A stretch of 64,000 bases of DNA from Aliiroseovarius sp. S1123 (GTDB lineage: Bacteria > Pseudomonadota > Alphaproteobacteria > Rhodobacterales > Rhodobacteraceae): contig NZ_JALKBE010000005.1 in the NCBI RefSeq assembly GCF_023015885.1, forward strand, positions 177,444 to 241,443, written 5' to 3'. Numbering within the stretch: the stretch's first letter is position 1; each line of letters opens with the position of its first letter. Shown piece by piece: positions 25,135 to 33,433 of the stretch. The notes under the pieces were generated by a model, which did no database searches, was not told the origin of the DNA, and worked only from the letters and a program-made list of their open reading frames with translations. The position numbers and the translations under genes are program-made.

Positions 25135-25362
25135 ATGACCCGTTTTGCTCTTGTTGTTCTTGGCCTTCTGGCCGGCCCGGCCATTGCCCACCCCAGCCAT
25201 ATCGGAGACGTCGCAGGACATGACCATATTGGGGCGATTATCCTGATTGGTCTGGCAGCAGGCATTGGCCTGTGGGCGGCGCTGAAGGGCCAAAAGGGAA
25301 AAGATGCCGACGCTGACAAGGCCGAGGCAGAAGCTGTAGACGAAGAGCCGCAGGAGGCATGA
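25135..25362 (+). CDS. Small membrane protein heading the cob operon (DUF6732-like)
   Basis: A 75-residue protein with a signal peptide (MTRFALVVLGLLAGPAIA), a short His-containing segment HPSHIGDVAGHDH, one transmembrane helix (about residues 33-50) and a charged acidic tail. It resembles short Rhodobacteraceae proteins grouped as DUF6732; that label is a tentative recollection. The histidines after the signal sequence could bind metal. Its stop overlaps the cbiX start (ATGA), so it is translationally coupled to a cobalt or sirohydrochlorin chelatase, and a role in metal supply is a reasonable but unproven idea. The in-frame ATG at 25081 lies in the leader and is unlikely. Confidence 0.6.
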   Translation: MTRFALVVLGLLAGPAIAHPSHIGDVAGHDHIGAIILIGLAAGIGLWAALKGQKGKDADADKAEAEAVDEEPQEA

Positions 25363-26642
25363 GCGTGTCGAAAATTGGTGTGATGATCTGCGGGCATGGC
25401 TCGCGCAGCCAGGATGCGGTGGACCAGTTCGCGGTCCTAGCGGAAAAGCTTCCGGCCTATTTCCCGGACGACTGGATGACCGACTATGGCTATCTGGAGT
25501 TTGCAAACCCGGTGATCCGCGACGGGCTGGACCGTCTGCGTGAAGCGGGCTGTGACCGCATTTTGGCCGTCCCGGGCATGTTGTTTGCCGCGATGCACAC
25601 CAAGAACGACATTCCGACGGTTCTGAATTCCTACGCTGAAAAGCACGGGATCGACGTCACCTATGGGCGCGAACTGGGCGTGGACCCCAAGATGATCGCC
25701 GCTGCCGGTGCGCGCATTCAGGAAGCCGTCGACGCCGCCAATGCCGAGAAGGGCGAGGTGCCGCTGGAGGAAACCTGCCTTGTGGTGATCGGCCGTGGTG
25801 CCTCGGACCCTGACGCCAACGGCAACGTCGCCAAGGTGGCGCGTCTCTTGCAGGAGGGTATGGGCTTTGGCTGGCTGGAAGTGGGCTATTCCGGCGTGAC
25901 TTTCCCTCTGGTCGAACCCTGCCTGAACCACGTGACCAAGCTGGGCTATAAACGCGTCATCGTGTTCCCGTATTTCCTGTTCACCGGCATCCTGATTGAC
26001 CGGATTTATGGCTTCACCGACAAGGTCGCTTCTGAAAACCCGGACATCCATTTCGTCAAAGCGGGTTATCTGAACGATCACCCGAAAGTGCTGGAAACCT
26101 TCGCCGAGCGCGTGACAGAGCAGCTGGGCGACGTGCGCCCGCCGAACTGCGGCACCTGTGGTTATCGCACGCAGGTTCTGGCAATGGATGGCGGCGAAGA
26201 GAAAACCATTTCTGTCGAGGATCGCGAAAAGCACCCCGCCTTTGCAGACGTCCCGCCGCCCACCTGCGTGATGTGCAAATACCGTGTCGAGGTTCTGGGC
26301 TTCGAGGCCGAGGTTGGCGCCATTCAGGAAAGCCACCACCACCACGTCGAAGGGCAGGGGGCATCCGCGCCCGGCTCGAACGTGGCGGATTGTAAGCTGT
26401 GTGACACGTTCTGCACCGGCGAATGCCGCCTGTATATGGGACATCACCACCACCATCACGATCATGACCACAGCCACGATCATGACCACAGCCACGACCA
26501 TGATCACCATCATGACCACGATCACCACCACCATCATGATCACGACCATGACCATCATCATCACCATGATCATGACCACGTGCACGCCGAATACCCTCAT
26601 GCGAAACACCCGCATGGCCCAGAATCGGCACGCTCGAAATGA
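25359..26642 (+). CDS. cbiX: Sirohydrochlorin chelatase CbiX, long form with Cys clusters and a poly-His tail
   Basis: A 427-residue protein. The N-terminal ~260 residues hold two CbiX repeats: IGVMICGHGSRSQDAVDQF with the first catalytic His, then VVIGRGASDPDANGNVAKVA and VIVFPYFLFTGILIDRI. Beyond that are CxxC pairs at 264/267 and 303/306 and the run CKLCDTFCTGEC (345-356), suited to an Fe-S centre as in B. megaterium CbiX, and a tail from residue 362 with about 35 histidines alternating with aspartate. It should insert Co (or Fe) into sirohydrochlorin. Coupled upstream and downstream by four-base overlaps. Confidence 0.9.
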   Translation: MSVSKIGVMICGHGSRSQDAVDQFAVLAEKLPAYFPDDWMTDYGYLEFANPVIRDGLDRLREAGCDRILAVPGMLFAAMHTKNDIPTVLNSYAEKHGIDVTYGRELGVDPKMIAAAGARIQEAVDAANAEKGEVPLEETCLVVIGRGASDPDANGNVAKVARLLQEGMGFGWLEVGYSGVTFPLVEPCLNHVTKLGYKRVIVFPYFLFTGILIDRIYGFTDKVASENPDIHFVKAGYLNDHPKVLETFAERVTEQLGDVRPPNCGTCGYRTQVLAMDGGEEKTISVEDREKHPAFADVPPPTCVMCKYRVEVLGFEAEVGAIQESHHHHVEGQGASAPGSNVADCKLCDTFCTGECRLYMGHHHHHHDHDHSHDHDHSHDHDHHHDHDHHHHHDHDHDHHHHHDHDHVHAEYPHAKHPHGPESARSK

Positions 26643-27295
26643 GCACGGGCCGTCCCCCTCTGCGCTATGAACGCGACCCGATGGCGATCTATGCCGAAAG
26701 CTTCGCGACCCTGCGCCGCGAAGCTCGGTTGGAGCGGTTCCCCGGTGGCATGGCGGCGCTTGCCACCCGTGTGATCCACGCTTGCGGCATGGTCGAGGTC
26801 GCGGACCGTCTGGCGTTCTCGGAAAACGCCTATCAGGTCGGCCACGAGGCGCTGAAATCCGGCGCGCCCGTCTTTTGCGATTGCGAGATGGTGGGCGCGG
26901 GGATTATTCGCCGCTATCTGCCTGCCGGGAACGAGGTAATCGTCACCCTGAACGACCCGCGCACGCCCCCGCTTGCCAAGGAAATCGGCAACACGCGCTC
27001 CGCCGCGGCGGTCGAGCTGTGGGCGGATAAGCTAGAAGGCGCTGTCGTTGCCGTGGGCAACGCCCCCACCGCGCTGTTCCACCTGTTGGAGTTGATCGAC
27101 GCGGGCGGGCCTAAACCTGCCGTGATCCTGGGTTTCCCGGTGGGCTTTGTCGGCGCTGCCGAAAGCAAAGCGGAACTGGCCAACGACTCGCGTGGCTGCG
27201 AATTCGTCGCCCTGCGCGGACGGCGCGGCGGCTCGGCGATTGCATCGGCTGCTGTGAACGCCTTGGCGGCAGGACTGCCGGAGGAAAAGAAATGA
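26639..27295 (+). CDS. cobH: Precorrin-8X methylmutase
   Basis: A 218-residue enzyme that moves the C-11 methyl group to C-12, forming hydrogenobyrinate. Family marks are RVIHACGMVEVADRLAFS-like sequence near residue 42 with the catalytic His, FCDCEMVGAGI, NTRSAAAVELW, VGNAPTALFHLLELI and GFPVGFVGAAESK. Length is normal. It overlaps cbiX by four bases and is followed by a tandem palindrome before cobL, the only real gap inside this operon. Confidence 0.94.
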   Translation: MSTGRPPLRYERDPMAIYAESFATLRREARLERFPGGMAALATRVIHACGMVEVADRLAFSENAYQVGHEALKSGAPVFCDCEMVGAGIIRRYLPAGNEVIVTLNDPRTPPLAKEIGNTRSAAAVELWADKLEGAVVAVGNAPTALFHLLELIDAGGPKPAVILGFPVGFVGAAESKAELANDSRGCEFVALRGRRGGSAIASAAVNALAAGLPEEKK

Positions 27296-27297
27296 TC

Positions 27298-27343
27298 CCG
27301 TTTTCTTCCCAAGAAAACGGACAAGTTTCTTCGAAGAAACTTG
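27298..27343. repeat. Two tandem perfect palindromes inside the cob operon
   Basis: The first has arms CCGTTTTCTT and AAGAAAACGG around CCC (27298-27320). The second is a loopless 22-bp palindrome (27322-27343) with half-site CAAGTTTCTTC. Both share the core TTTCTT/AAGAAA. They start three bases after the cobH stop and end 18 bases before the cobL start, so they form strong hairpins in the mRNA. Confidence 0.7.
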
Positions 27344-27361
27344 GTGTCAGGAGCAAGTGAC

Positions 27362-28561
27362 ATGACCCAACCTTGGCTGCATATCATCGGCATTGGCGAA
27401 GATGGCGTTGACGGGCTGGCGCCTGCGACCCGCGCGGTTCTGGATGCGGCCGAGGTCATTGTGGGCGGCAAACGCCATCACGAGATGCTGGACACCGAGG
27501 CCGAGCGCCTTGCGTGGCCCTCGCCCTTCAACAGCCTGATTGCCGAACTTGAAGCGCGGCGCGGCAAACGTGTGGCGGTGTTGGCGACGGGGGATCCTTT
27601 ATGGTTCTCGGTTGGGGCCAAGATTGGCCGTCATTTCGATGCATCACAGATCGTCTTCCACCCGCAGGTCGGCGCGTTCCAATTGGCCGCCGCCCGCATG
27701 GGCTGGTCGATGGCGGATTTGGAAACCCTGACCGTGCATGGCCGCCCGGTCGAGCAGATGATTGCCTTCATCCAACCCGACGCACGCCTGCTGATCCTGA
27801 CCACAGGCGCCGAGACTCCCGGGCAGATTGCAGCCTTTCTGACTGAGCGTGGGTTTGGCAAATCCCGCATGACCGTGCTGGCCCACATGGGCGGCGACAA
27901 GGAAGCACGCTTCGATGGGCTGGCGGAAAGCTGGGACCATGAGGTGCCCGAGTTCAACACGCTGGCGGTAGACTGTGTTGCCGCCCCTGACGCCGCGCTT
28001 CTGCCGCGCGTGCCGGGGCTGGCAGACGAGCTGTTCCAATCCGACGGCACCATGACCAAGCAAGAAGTCCGCGCGATCACTCTGGCAAAGCTGATGCCGA
28101 TGCGCGGTGCGTTGCTGTGGGATATCGGGGCGGGCTGTGGCTCGGTCGCGGTCGAATGGATGCGTGGCGCGCGCTATGCCCGCGCCATCGGGATTGAGCC
28201 CAAACCGGAACGCCGCGCTATGGCGGCTGCGAACGCGCTGGCGCTGGGCGTGCCACGTCTGGAGCTTGTCGACGGCATGGTCCCTGCTGCGCTCGACGGG
28301 TTGGATGCCCCCGATGCGGTATTCATCGGTGGTGGCCTGACCGAAGAAACTTTCGACGCCGCATGGGCGGCGTTGCGCCCTCTGGGCCGTCTGGTCGCCA
28401 ACGCGGTCACCATCGAAAGCGAGATGTGCCTGACCGCGCTGCACAAGAAACATGGCGGACAGCTGGTGAAACTGTCTGTGGAACGCGCGGAAGCGCTGGG
28501 GTCGCTGTCCGGTTGGAAGCCCCTGCGCCCTGTCACCCAATGGAGCCTGATTAAACGATGA
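27362..28561 (+). CDS. cobL: Precorrin-6Y C5,15-methyltransferase (decarboxylating)
   Basis: A 399-residue bifunctional enzyme, CbiE fused to CbiT. The N-terminal CbiE part (1-200) is a tetrapyrrole methylase: LHIIGIGEDGVDGLAPATR, VLATGDPLWFSVG and SMADLETLTVHGRP. The C-terminal CbiT part (~215-399) is a class I methyltransferase with LLWDIGAGCGSVAVEWMRGA and PDAVFIGGGLTEE. It adds methyl groups at C-5 and C-15 and decarboxylates the C-12 acetate. Start is ATG 27362 with CAGGAG upstream. Its stop overlaps cobI. Confidence 0.94.
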   Translation: MTQPWLHIIGIGEDGVDGLAPATRAVLDAAEVIVGGKRHHEMLDTEAERLAWPSPFNSLIAELEARRGKRVAVLATGDPLWFSVGAKIGRHFDASQIVFHPQVGAFQLAAARMGWSMADLETLTVHGRPVEQMIAFIQPDARLLILTTGAETPGQIAAFLTERGFGKSRMTVLAHMGGDKEARFDGLAESWDHEVPEFNTLAVDCVAAPDAALLPRVPGLADELFQSDGTMTKQEVRAITLAKLMPMRGALLWDIGAGCGSVAVEWMRGARYARAIGIEPKPERRAMAAANALALGVPRLELVDGMVPAALDGLDAPDAVFIGGGLTEETFDAAWAALRPLGRLVANAVTIESEMCLTALHKKHGGQLVKLSVERAEALGSLSGWKPLRPVTQWSLIKR

Positions 28562-29259
28562 ACGGAACCCTATATGGGATCGGCCTTGGCCCGGGAGACC
28601 CCGAGCTGATGACGCTGAAGGCTGCGCGCCTGATTGCGGCGGCGAAGGTCGTGGCCTATCCGGCGCTGGAGCGCGGAGACAGCTTTGCCCGGTCGATTGC
28701 CGCTGACCTGATCGCGGAAGACGCGGACGAGATCCGCATTCCGGTGCCCATGAGCGTCGAGCGTGCACCGGCACAAGCCGCCTATGATGCAGGCGCCGCG
28801 CAGATCGCCGAGCGTCTGGAAGCGGGCGACGATGTGGTGGTGCTGTGCGAGGGCGACCCGTTCTTCTATGGCTCGTTCATGTACCTGTTCGCCCGCCTGT
28901 CGGATCGGTTCAATTGCGACATCATCCCCGGCGTGACCTCGATCACCACCGTGGCCGCCCGGGCGCAACGCCCTCTGGTCGCGCGCAACGAACGCCTGAC
29001 CGTGCTGCCCGGCCCGCTGGACGAGGACGAGCTTCGGTCGCGTATCGAAGGCGCAGAGTCGGTGGCGATCATGAAAGTCGGGCGTCACTTGCCCAAGATC
29101 CGCAGCGTGATTGATGACCTCGGCCTGACTGCGAAAGCCACCTATGTGGAACGCGCCAGCCTGCCGGAAGAGGTCGTGCTGCCCCTGTCCGAGGCCCCTG
29201 AAAAGGCCCCTTATTTCTCGATGATCCTGCTTGCGAAAGGAACCGACCCATGGCTGTAA
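28558..29259 (+). CDS. cobI: Precorrin-2 C20-methyltransferase
   Basis: A 233-residue SAM-dependent tetrapyrrole methylase: N-terminal GIGLGPGDPELMTLKAARLI, the SAM-binding VVVLCEGDPFFYGSFMYLF and IIPGVTSITTVAARAQRPLV. The sequence is closest to the CobI/CbiL group by the long GDPFFYGSFMYL motif and by its place in the operon. Overlaps cobL by four bases and the cbiG-cobJ gene by ten. Confidence 0.92.
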   Translation: MNGTLYGIGLGPGDPELMTLKAARLIAAAKVVAYPALERGDSFARSIAADLIAEDADEIRIPVPMSVERAPAQAAYDAGAAQIAERLEAGDDVVVLCEGDPFFYGSFMYLFARLSDRFNCDIIPGVTSITTVAARAQRPLVARNERLTVLPGPLDEDELRSRIEGAESVAIMKVGRHLPKIRSVIDDLGLTAKATYVERASLPEEVVLPLSEAPEKAPYFSMILLAKGTDPWL

Positions 29260-31049
29260 CGCCTGTTGTTATCTGCTTGAATGCTTCAGGCGAACCTCTG
29301 GCCCATAAGGTCGCTGCCCTGTTGGGCGCACAGGTGCATGGCCGCGAAGGCCGTGTCGAAAAAGCCGATGCATTCTTCCCCAACGCGCTGGATCACGTGC
29401 GGATGCTGTTTGCCGCGGGCACGCCCATCGTCGGCGTCTGCGCTGCGGGCATTCTGATCCGCGCGGTTGCGCCGATCCTTGCCAACAAACTGGCCGAACC
29501 GCCCGTTGTGGCCGTCGCCGATGATGGATCCGCCGTGCTGCCGTTGCTGGGCGGGCATCGCGGGGCCAATCGTCTGGCAACTCAAATCGCAGCCGGGATC
29601 AACGCCACCGCTGCCGTCACCACCGCAGGTGACGTGTCGATGGGCGTGGCGCTGGACGAGCCGCCGGTGGGCTATCGTCTGGCCAACCAGAAGGACGCGA
29701 AAGAGGCCATGGCAGAACTGCTGTCGGGCGCTGGCGTTTCGATCGTGGGCGAGAACATTTTTGACATCGATGACGCGGGCGGCGCGGTCGAACTGGTTGT
29801 GACCGAGGCTCCGGTTGAGACCGGCCCGACGCGTCTGGCCTATCACCCGCAACGCTTCGCGCTGGGTGTGGGTTGTGCGCGCAATGCGGACCCCGAAGAG
29901 CTGTGGCAGAACGTGTCCGAGCAACTGGTCGCCGCCAATATCGCCCCCGAGGCCATCGCTTGCGTCACCTCGCTGGACCTGAAAGCCGACGAACGCGCGA
30001 TGAATGATTTGGCGCGCCGTCTGGACGTGCCGTTCCGCGTGTTCACGGCAGAGGAACTGGAAGCCGAAACCGCGCGTCTGGCGAACCCCTCGGACGTCGT
30101 GTTCGAAGAGGTCGGATGCCACGGCGTGTCGGAAGGTGCGGCGCTGGCCGCCGCTGGCCCGGACGCCGAACTGGTTGTCGAAAAGGTCAAAACCGCCAAC
30201 ACCACATGCGCCATCGCGCGTGCACCCGAGCCCATTACCGAGATGCGTGGCCGCACCCGTGGCAAGCTGTCCATTGTCTCGATCGGGCCGGGCCAGCACA
30301 CATGGCGCACGCCGGAAGCCAGCCATCTGCTGCAAGAGGCCGAGGAGCTGGTGGGCTATGGCCTGTATATCGACCTGATCGGCCCGCTGGCCGCTGGTAA
30401 AACCCGCTCGGACTTCCCGCTGGGCGGCGAGGAAGATCGCTGCCGTTACGCGCTGGAACAGGCGGGCAAGGGCAAGAACGTCGCGCTGGTTTGCTCGGGC
30501 GACGCGGGCATCTATGCGATGGGCGCGTTGGTGTACGAACTCCTCGACCGTACCGCCGAGGAAAAAGGCGTCAGCGATGCAGCGCGTCGGGTCGAGGTTG
30601 TGTCCACACCCGGTGTGTCCGCGCTGCAAGGTGCAGCCGCCCGTGCAGGCGCACCGTTGGGCCACGATTTCTGCGCCATTTCACTGTCGGATCTGCTGAC
30701 CCACCGCGAGGATATCGTGAAGCGCCTTCACGCTGCCGCTGAGGGTGACTTCGTGATCGCCTTCTACAACCCCGTGTCAATGAAGCGCCGCACTCTGCTG
30801 GCCGAGGCACGTGACATCCTGCTGAAGCATCGCCCGGCAGATACGCCGGTGATGCTGGCCTCGAACCTTGGTCGCCCGACCGAGAACATCCGCTATCGCC
30901 GTCTGGACGAATTGCAGGTGGACGAGGTCGACATGCTGACCGTGGTGCTGGTGGGCTCGTCGAACTCGCGTCTGGCGCAACTGGGCGAAGGCCCCCGTAT
31001 GTTTACCCCGCGCGGCTATGCCCGCCGCATTGATGGAGATCTGTCATGA
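29250..31049 (+). CDS. Fused CbiG-like domain and precorrin-3B C17-methyltransferase CobJ
   Basis: A 599-residue fusion. Residues ~1-345 are CbiG-like: GTPIVGVCAAGILIRAVAPI, VVAVADDGSAVLPLLGGHRG (N and central parts), and the CobE/CbiG C-terminal piece LGVGCARNADPEEL to EVGCHGVSEGAALAAAG. Residues ~348-599 are CobJ/CbiH: LSIVSIGPGQHTWRTPEAS, ALVCSGDAGIYAMGALVYEL, TPGVSALQGAAARAGAPLGH. CbiG opens the lactone ring in the anaerobic route; CobJ performs ring contraction with methylation at C-17. Which acyl-release chemistry operates here is open. Coupled to cobI and cobM. Confidence 0.9.
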   Translation: MAVTPVVICLNASGEPLAHKVAALLGAQVHGREGRVEKADAFFPNALDHVRMLFAAGTPIVGVCAAGILIRAVAPILANKLAEPPVVAVADDGSAVLPLLGGHRGANRLATQIAAGINATAAVTTAGDVSMGVALDEPPVGYRLANQKDAKEAMAELLSGAGVSIVGENIFDIDDAGGAVELVVTEAPVETGPTRLAYHPQRFALGVGCARNADPEELWQNVSEQLVAANIAPEAIACVTSLDLKADERAMNDLARRLDVPFRVFTAEELEAETARLANPSDVVFEEVGCHGVSEGAALAAAGPDAELVVEKVKTANTTCAIARAPEPITEMRGRTRGKLSIVSIGPGQHTWRTPEASHLLQEAEELVGYGLYIDLIGPLAAGKTRSDFPLGGEEDRCRYALEQAGKGKNVALVCSGDAGIYAMGALVYELLDRTAEEKGVSDAARRVEVVSTPGVSALQGAAARAGAPLGHDFCAISLSDLLTHREDIVKRLHAAAEGDFVIAFYNPVSMKRRTLLAEARDILLKHRPADTPVMLASNLGRPTENIRYRRLDELQVDEVDMLTVVLVGSSNSRLAQLGEGPRMFTPRGYARRIDGDLS

Positions 31050-31837
31050 CCGTCTATTTCATTGGTGCCGGCCCCGGCGATCCCGAACTTCTGACCCTGA
31101 AAGCGCAGCGCGTCATTGGCGAGTGTCCGGTGTGCCTTTATGCGGGGTCTCTGGTCCCGCCGCAGGTTGTCGCCTGCGCCCCTGACGATGCGAAAGTCAT
31201 GGACACCGCCGCGATGACGCTGGACGACACCCACGCCGAAATCAAAGCCGCCCATGCGCGTGGGCAGGACGTGGCCCGTGTGCATTCCGGAGACCCGTCT
31301 CTTTACGGTGCGATTGCTGAACAAATCCGCCGCCTGAATGCGGATGGGATCGACTATCAAGTCATTCCGGGTGTGCCCGCCTACGCTGCTGCTGCGGCCG
31401 CCTTGGGGCAGGAACTGACCATCCCGGAAATCGCCCAGTCCATCGTTCTGACCCGGATGTCGATGCAGTCGACCTCGATGCCCGAGGGTGAAAGCCTTGA
31501 GAATTTCGCCAAGACCGGCGCGACGCTGGCCATCCACCTGGCTGTGCGCAACATGCGCGAGATCGAGCGCGTGCTGACCCCGTATTATGGCGAGGATTGC
31601 CCGGTGGTCGTCGCCTATCGCGTCGGCTGGCCGGACGAGATGTTCATTCGTGGCACGATCAAGGATATTCGCAAGAAAGTCCGTGCCGAAAAGATCACTC
31701 GCACCGCGCTGATCCTAGTCGGCCCGGCGTTGGATCGTGGCCGTGACTTCAAGGATTCCGCGCTTTACGATCCCGAGAAGCCCCACGTGCTGCGCCCGGT
31801 GGTGGGTGTCGATCTGGTCGAGGATCACAATACCTGA
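31046..31837 (+). CDS. cobM: Precorrin-4 C11-methyltransferase
   Basis: A 263-residue tetrapyrrole methylase. VYFIGAGPGDPELLTLKAQR, VCLYAGSLVPPQVV, VARVHSGDPSLYGAIAEQI, VIPGVPAYAAAAAALGQELT and LTRMSMQSTSMPEGESL together are diagnostic for CobM/CbiF. It methylates precorrin-4 at C-11. Last gene of the operon; it overlaps the fusion gene by four bases. Genes for CobG or CobZ, CobF and CobK are not in the window. Confidence 0.94.
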   Translation: MTVYFIGAGPGDPELLTLKAQRVIGECPVCLYAGSLVPPQVVACAPDDAKVMDTAAMTLDDTHAEIKAAHARGQDVARVHSGDPSLYGAIAEQIRRLNADGIDYQVIPGVPAYAAAAAALGQELTIPEIAQSIVLTRMSMQSTSMPEGESLENFAKTGATLAIHLAVRNMREIERVLTPYYGEDCPVVVAYRVGWPDEMFIRGTIKDIRKKVRAEKITRTALILVGPALDRGRDFKDSALYDPEKPHVLRPVVGVDLVEDHNT

Positions 31838-31848
31838 TCTAAAAGCAC

Positions 31849-31878
31849 TGATCTAAATACGGTGGCGGGACGTATACT
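31849..31878 (+). promoter_or_regulatory. Candidate group IV sigma (RpoE-ChrR type) promoter of the photolyase gene
   Basis: TGATCT (31849-31854), 18 bases, TATACT (31873-31878). In Rhodobacter the singlet-oxygen sigma factor RpoE recognises a TGATCC-type -35 with an 18-base spacer, and photolyase is one of its targets. A sigma70 -10 match (TATACT) is also present. The ten bases CTGATCTAAA occur twice, at 31834 and 31848. Confidence 0.4.
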
Positions 31879-31902
31879 CTATGTCCTACACATGAGGCAT
31901 TC

Positions 31903-33336
31903 ATGAGCACGTCCCGCCCCGCCATCCTTCTGTATCGCAATGATCTGCGTCTGTCTGATCATGCAGCCCTGACCGCCGCCTGTGCTGGTGGTCGCCCCGT
32001 TATCTGCCTTTTCGTGAACGATCCTCACCCCGCTGATCCGATTGGTGGGGCGCAGCAGTGGTGGTTGCATCGCTCTTTAACCGCCTTGGTGTCGCAGATC
32101 GATCAGCTGGGCGGGCAGTTGGTATTGCGATCAGGTCCGACTCAGATGGTACTGTCGCAGGTGATCGCGGAAACCGGCGCGGACGAGGTGCACTGGTCGC
32201 GTCGTTATACGCCCAATGCGGTTGCCGCGGACACCGTCCTGAAGACGCAGCTGAAGGCGCAGGGCATTCGGGCCGAAAGCCACGCGGGGCGGTATTTATT
32301 CGAGCCGTGGCAGGTGGCAACCAAATCCGGCACGCCGTTCCGTGTCTTCACCCCGTTTTGGCGCGCCTGTCTGGCGCAGTTGGATCAGGTCTCGCCTGCC
32401 TTGCCGATCCCCTCTGACCTGACATTCCATCGCCAATTGTCGAGCGAAGACCTGCCCGATTGGGGATTGCTGCCAACGCGCCCCAACTGGGCCGCGGGCT
32501 TTGGACCCCATTGGACACCGGGCGAGGCTGGCGCGGTTGCGCGTTTGGATCACTTCCTGACCACGCGGGCGCGAGGTTACGCCGAGGGCCGGGACTTTCC
32601 GGCCGAGGCGCGGATCTCGAACCTCTCGCCGCATTTGCAGATGGGAGAGATCACACCGCGCCAGATCTTGGCCAGTCTGCGCCGTGCCGAACTGACCAGA
32701 GATATTGGCGAACGGGACGCGACCAAATTCCTCGCCGAACTCGGCTGGCGCGAATTCGCGGCCTATTTGCTCTATCACACGCCCAGCTTGCCGCATGTAG
32801 AGTTCCAGCCAAAATTCGTCCCCTTCCCGTGGCGCGACGCGCCCAATGATCTGACCGCGTGGCAGCGGGGGCAGACCGGGTACCCGATCGTGGATGCCGG
32901 TATGCGCGAGCTTTGGCAGACCGGCACGATGCATAACCGCGTGCGGATGATCGTGGCCTCGTTCCTGACCAAGCATCTGCGCATTGATTGGCGCGCGGGG
33001 CTGGCGTGGTTCCATGACACGTTGCTGGATGCGGATGTCGCGTCGAACGCGGCCAGTTGGCAGTGGGTGGCAGGCTGCGGGGCGGATGCTGCACCCTATT
33101 TCCGCATTTTCAATCCCATCACACAGGCCTCGAAATTTGACCCGACCGGCGCGTATATCCGCCAGTGGGTGCCCGAGCTGTCGGCTCTGCCGGACCGTTA
33201 TCTGGGCGCCCCGTGGCAAGCGTCCGAGGCCGTGCTGCATGGGGCGGGTGTGCGCTTGGGGGCGACCTATCCCCACCCGATCGTGGACCATGCCAGCGCG
33301 CGAACTGCTGCGCTTGATGCCTTCGGTGAGCTTTAG
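31903..33336 (+). CDS. phrB: Deoxyribodipyrimidine photolyase
   Basis: A 477-residue cryptochrome/photolyase flavoprotein that repairs UV-induced cyclobutane dimers with blue light. The N-terminal antenna domain (ILLYRNDLRLSDHAALTAA) covers ~1-130, and the C-terminal FAD domain contains WREFAAYLLYHTP, GQTGYPIVDAGMRELWQTG, HNRVRMIVASFLTKHL and DADVASNAASWQWVAGCGAD. Class I CPD type by these motifs. Stands alone behind its own promoter after cobM. Confidence 0.95.
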   Translation: MSTSRPAILLYRNDLRLSDHAALTAACAGGRPVICLFVNDPHPADPIGGAQQWWLHRSLTALVSQIDQLGGQLVLRSGPTQMVLSQVIAETGADEVHWSRRYTPNAVAADTVLKTQLKAQGIRAESHAGRYLFEPWQVATKSGTPFRVFTPFWRACLAQLDQVSPALPIPSDLTFHRQLSSEDLPDWGLLPTRPNWAAGFGPHWTPGEAGAVARLDHFLTTRARGYAEGRDFPAEARISNLSPHLQMGEITPRQILASLRRAELTRDIGERDATKFLAELGWREFAAYLLYHTPSLPHVEFQPKFVPFPWRDAPNDLTAWQRGQTGYPIVDAGMRELWQTGTMHNRVRMIVASFLTKHLRIDWRAGLAWFHDTLLDADVASNAASWQWVAGCGADAAPYFRIFNPITQASKFDPTGAYIRQWVPELSALPDRYLGAPWQASEAVLHGAGVRLGATYPHPIVDHASARTAALDAFGEL

Positions 33337-33377
33337 CTGAGGGCAGCAATCTAACTCATGGTTAACACTCCGTTTAC

Positions 33378-33406
33378 TTGACCGAGACATATCTTGTGCC
33401 ATGATA
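33378..33406 (+). promoter_or_regulatory. Candidate promoter of the 33.4-kb small gene
   Basis: TTGACC (33378-33383), 17 bases, ATGATA (33401-33406), 28 bases before the GTG start. Just upstream, TTAA-N7-TTTA (33362-33376) is one mismatch from a CtrA box. Confidence 0.4.
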
Positions 33407-33433
33407 GTCATCTGCGTTGGGAGGGGACGAACC

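Noticed and set aside
26441..26590. Short tandem repeats resembling a CRISPR or satellite array
   Set aside because: The repeats encode alternating His and Asp in frame with CbiX; units are codon-sized with no spacers.
29286..30665. 459-codon minus-strand frame opposite the CbiG-CobJ fusion
   Set aside because: Same reason: the plus-strand protein is conserved throughout and overlaps its neighbours as in an operon.
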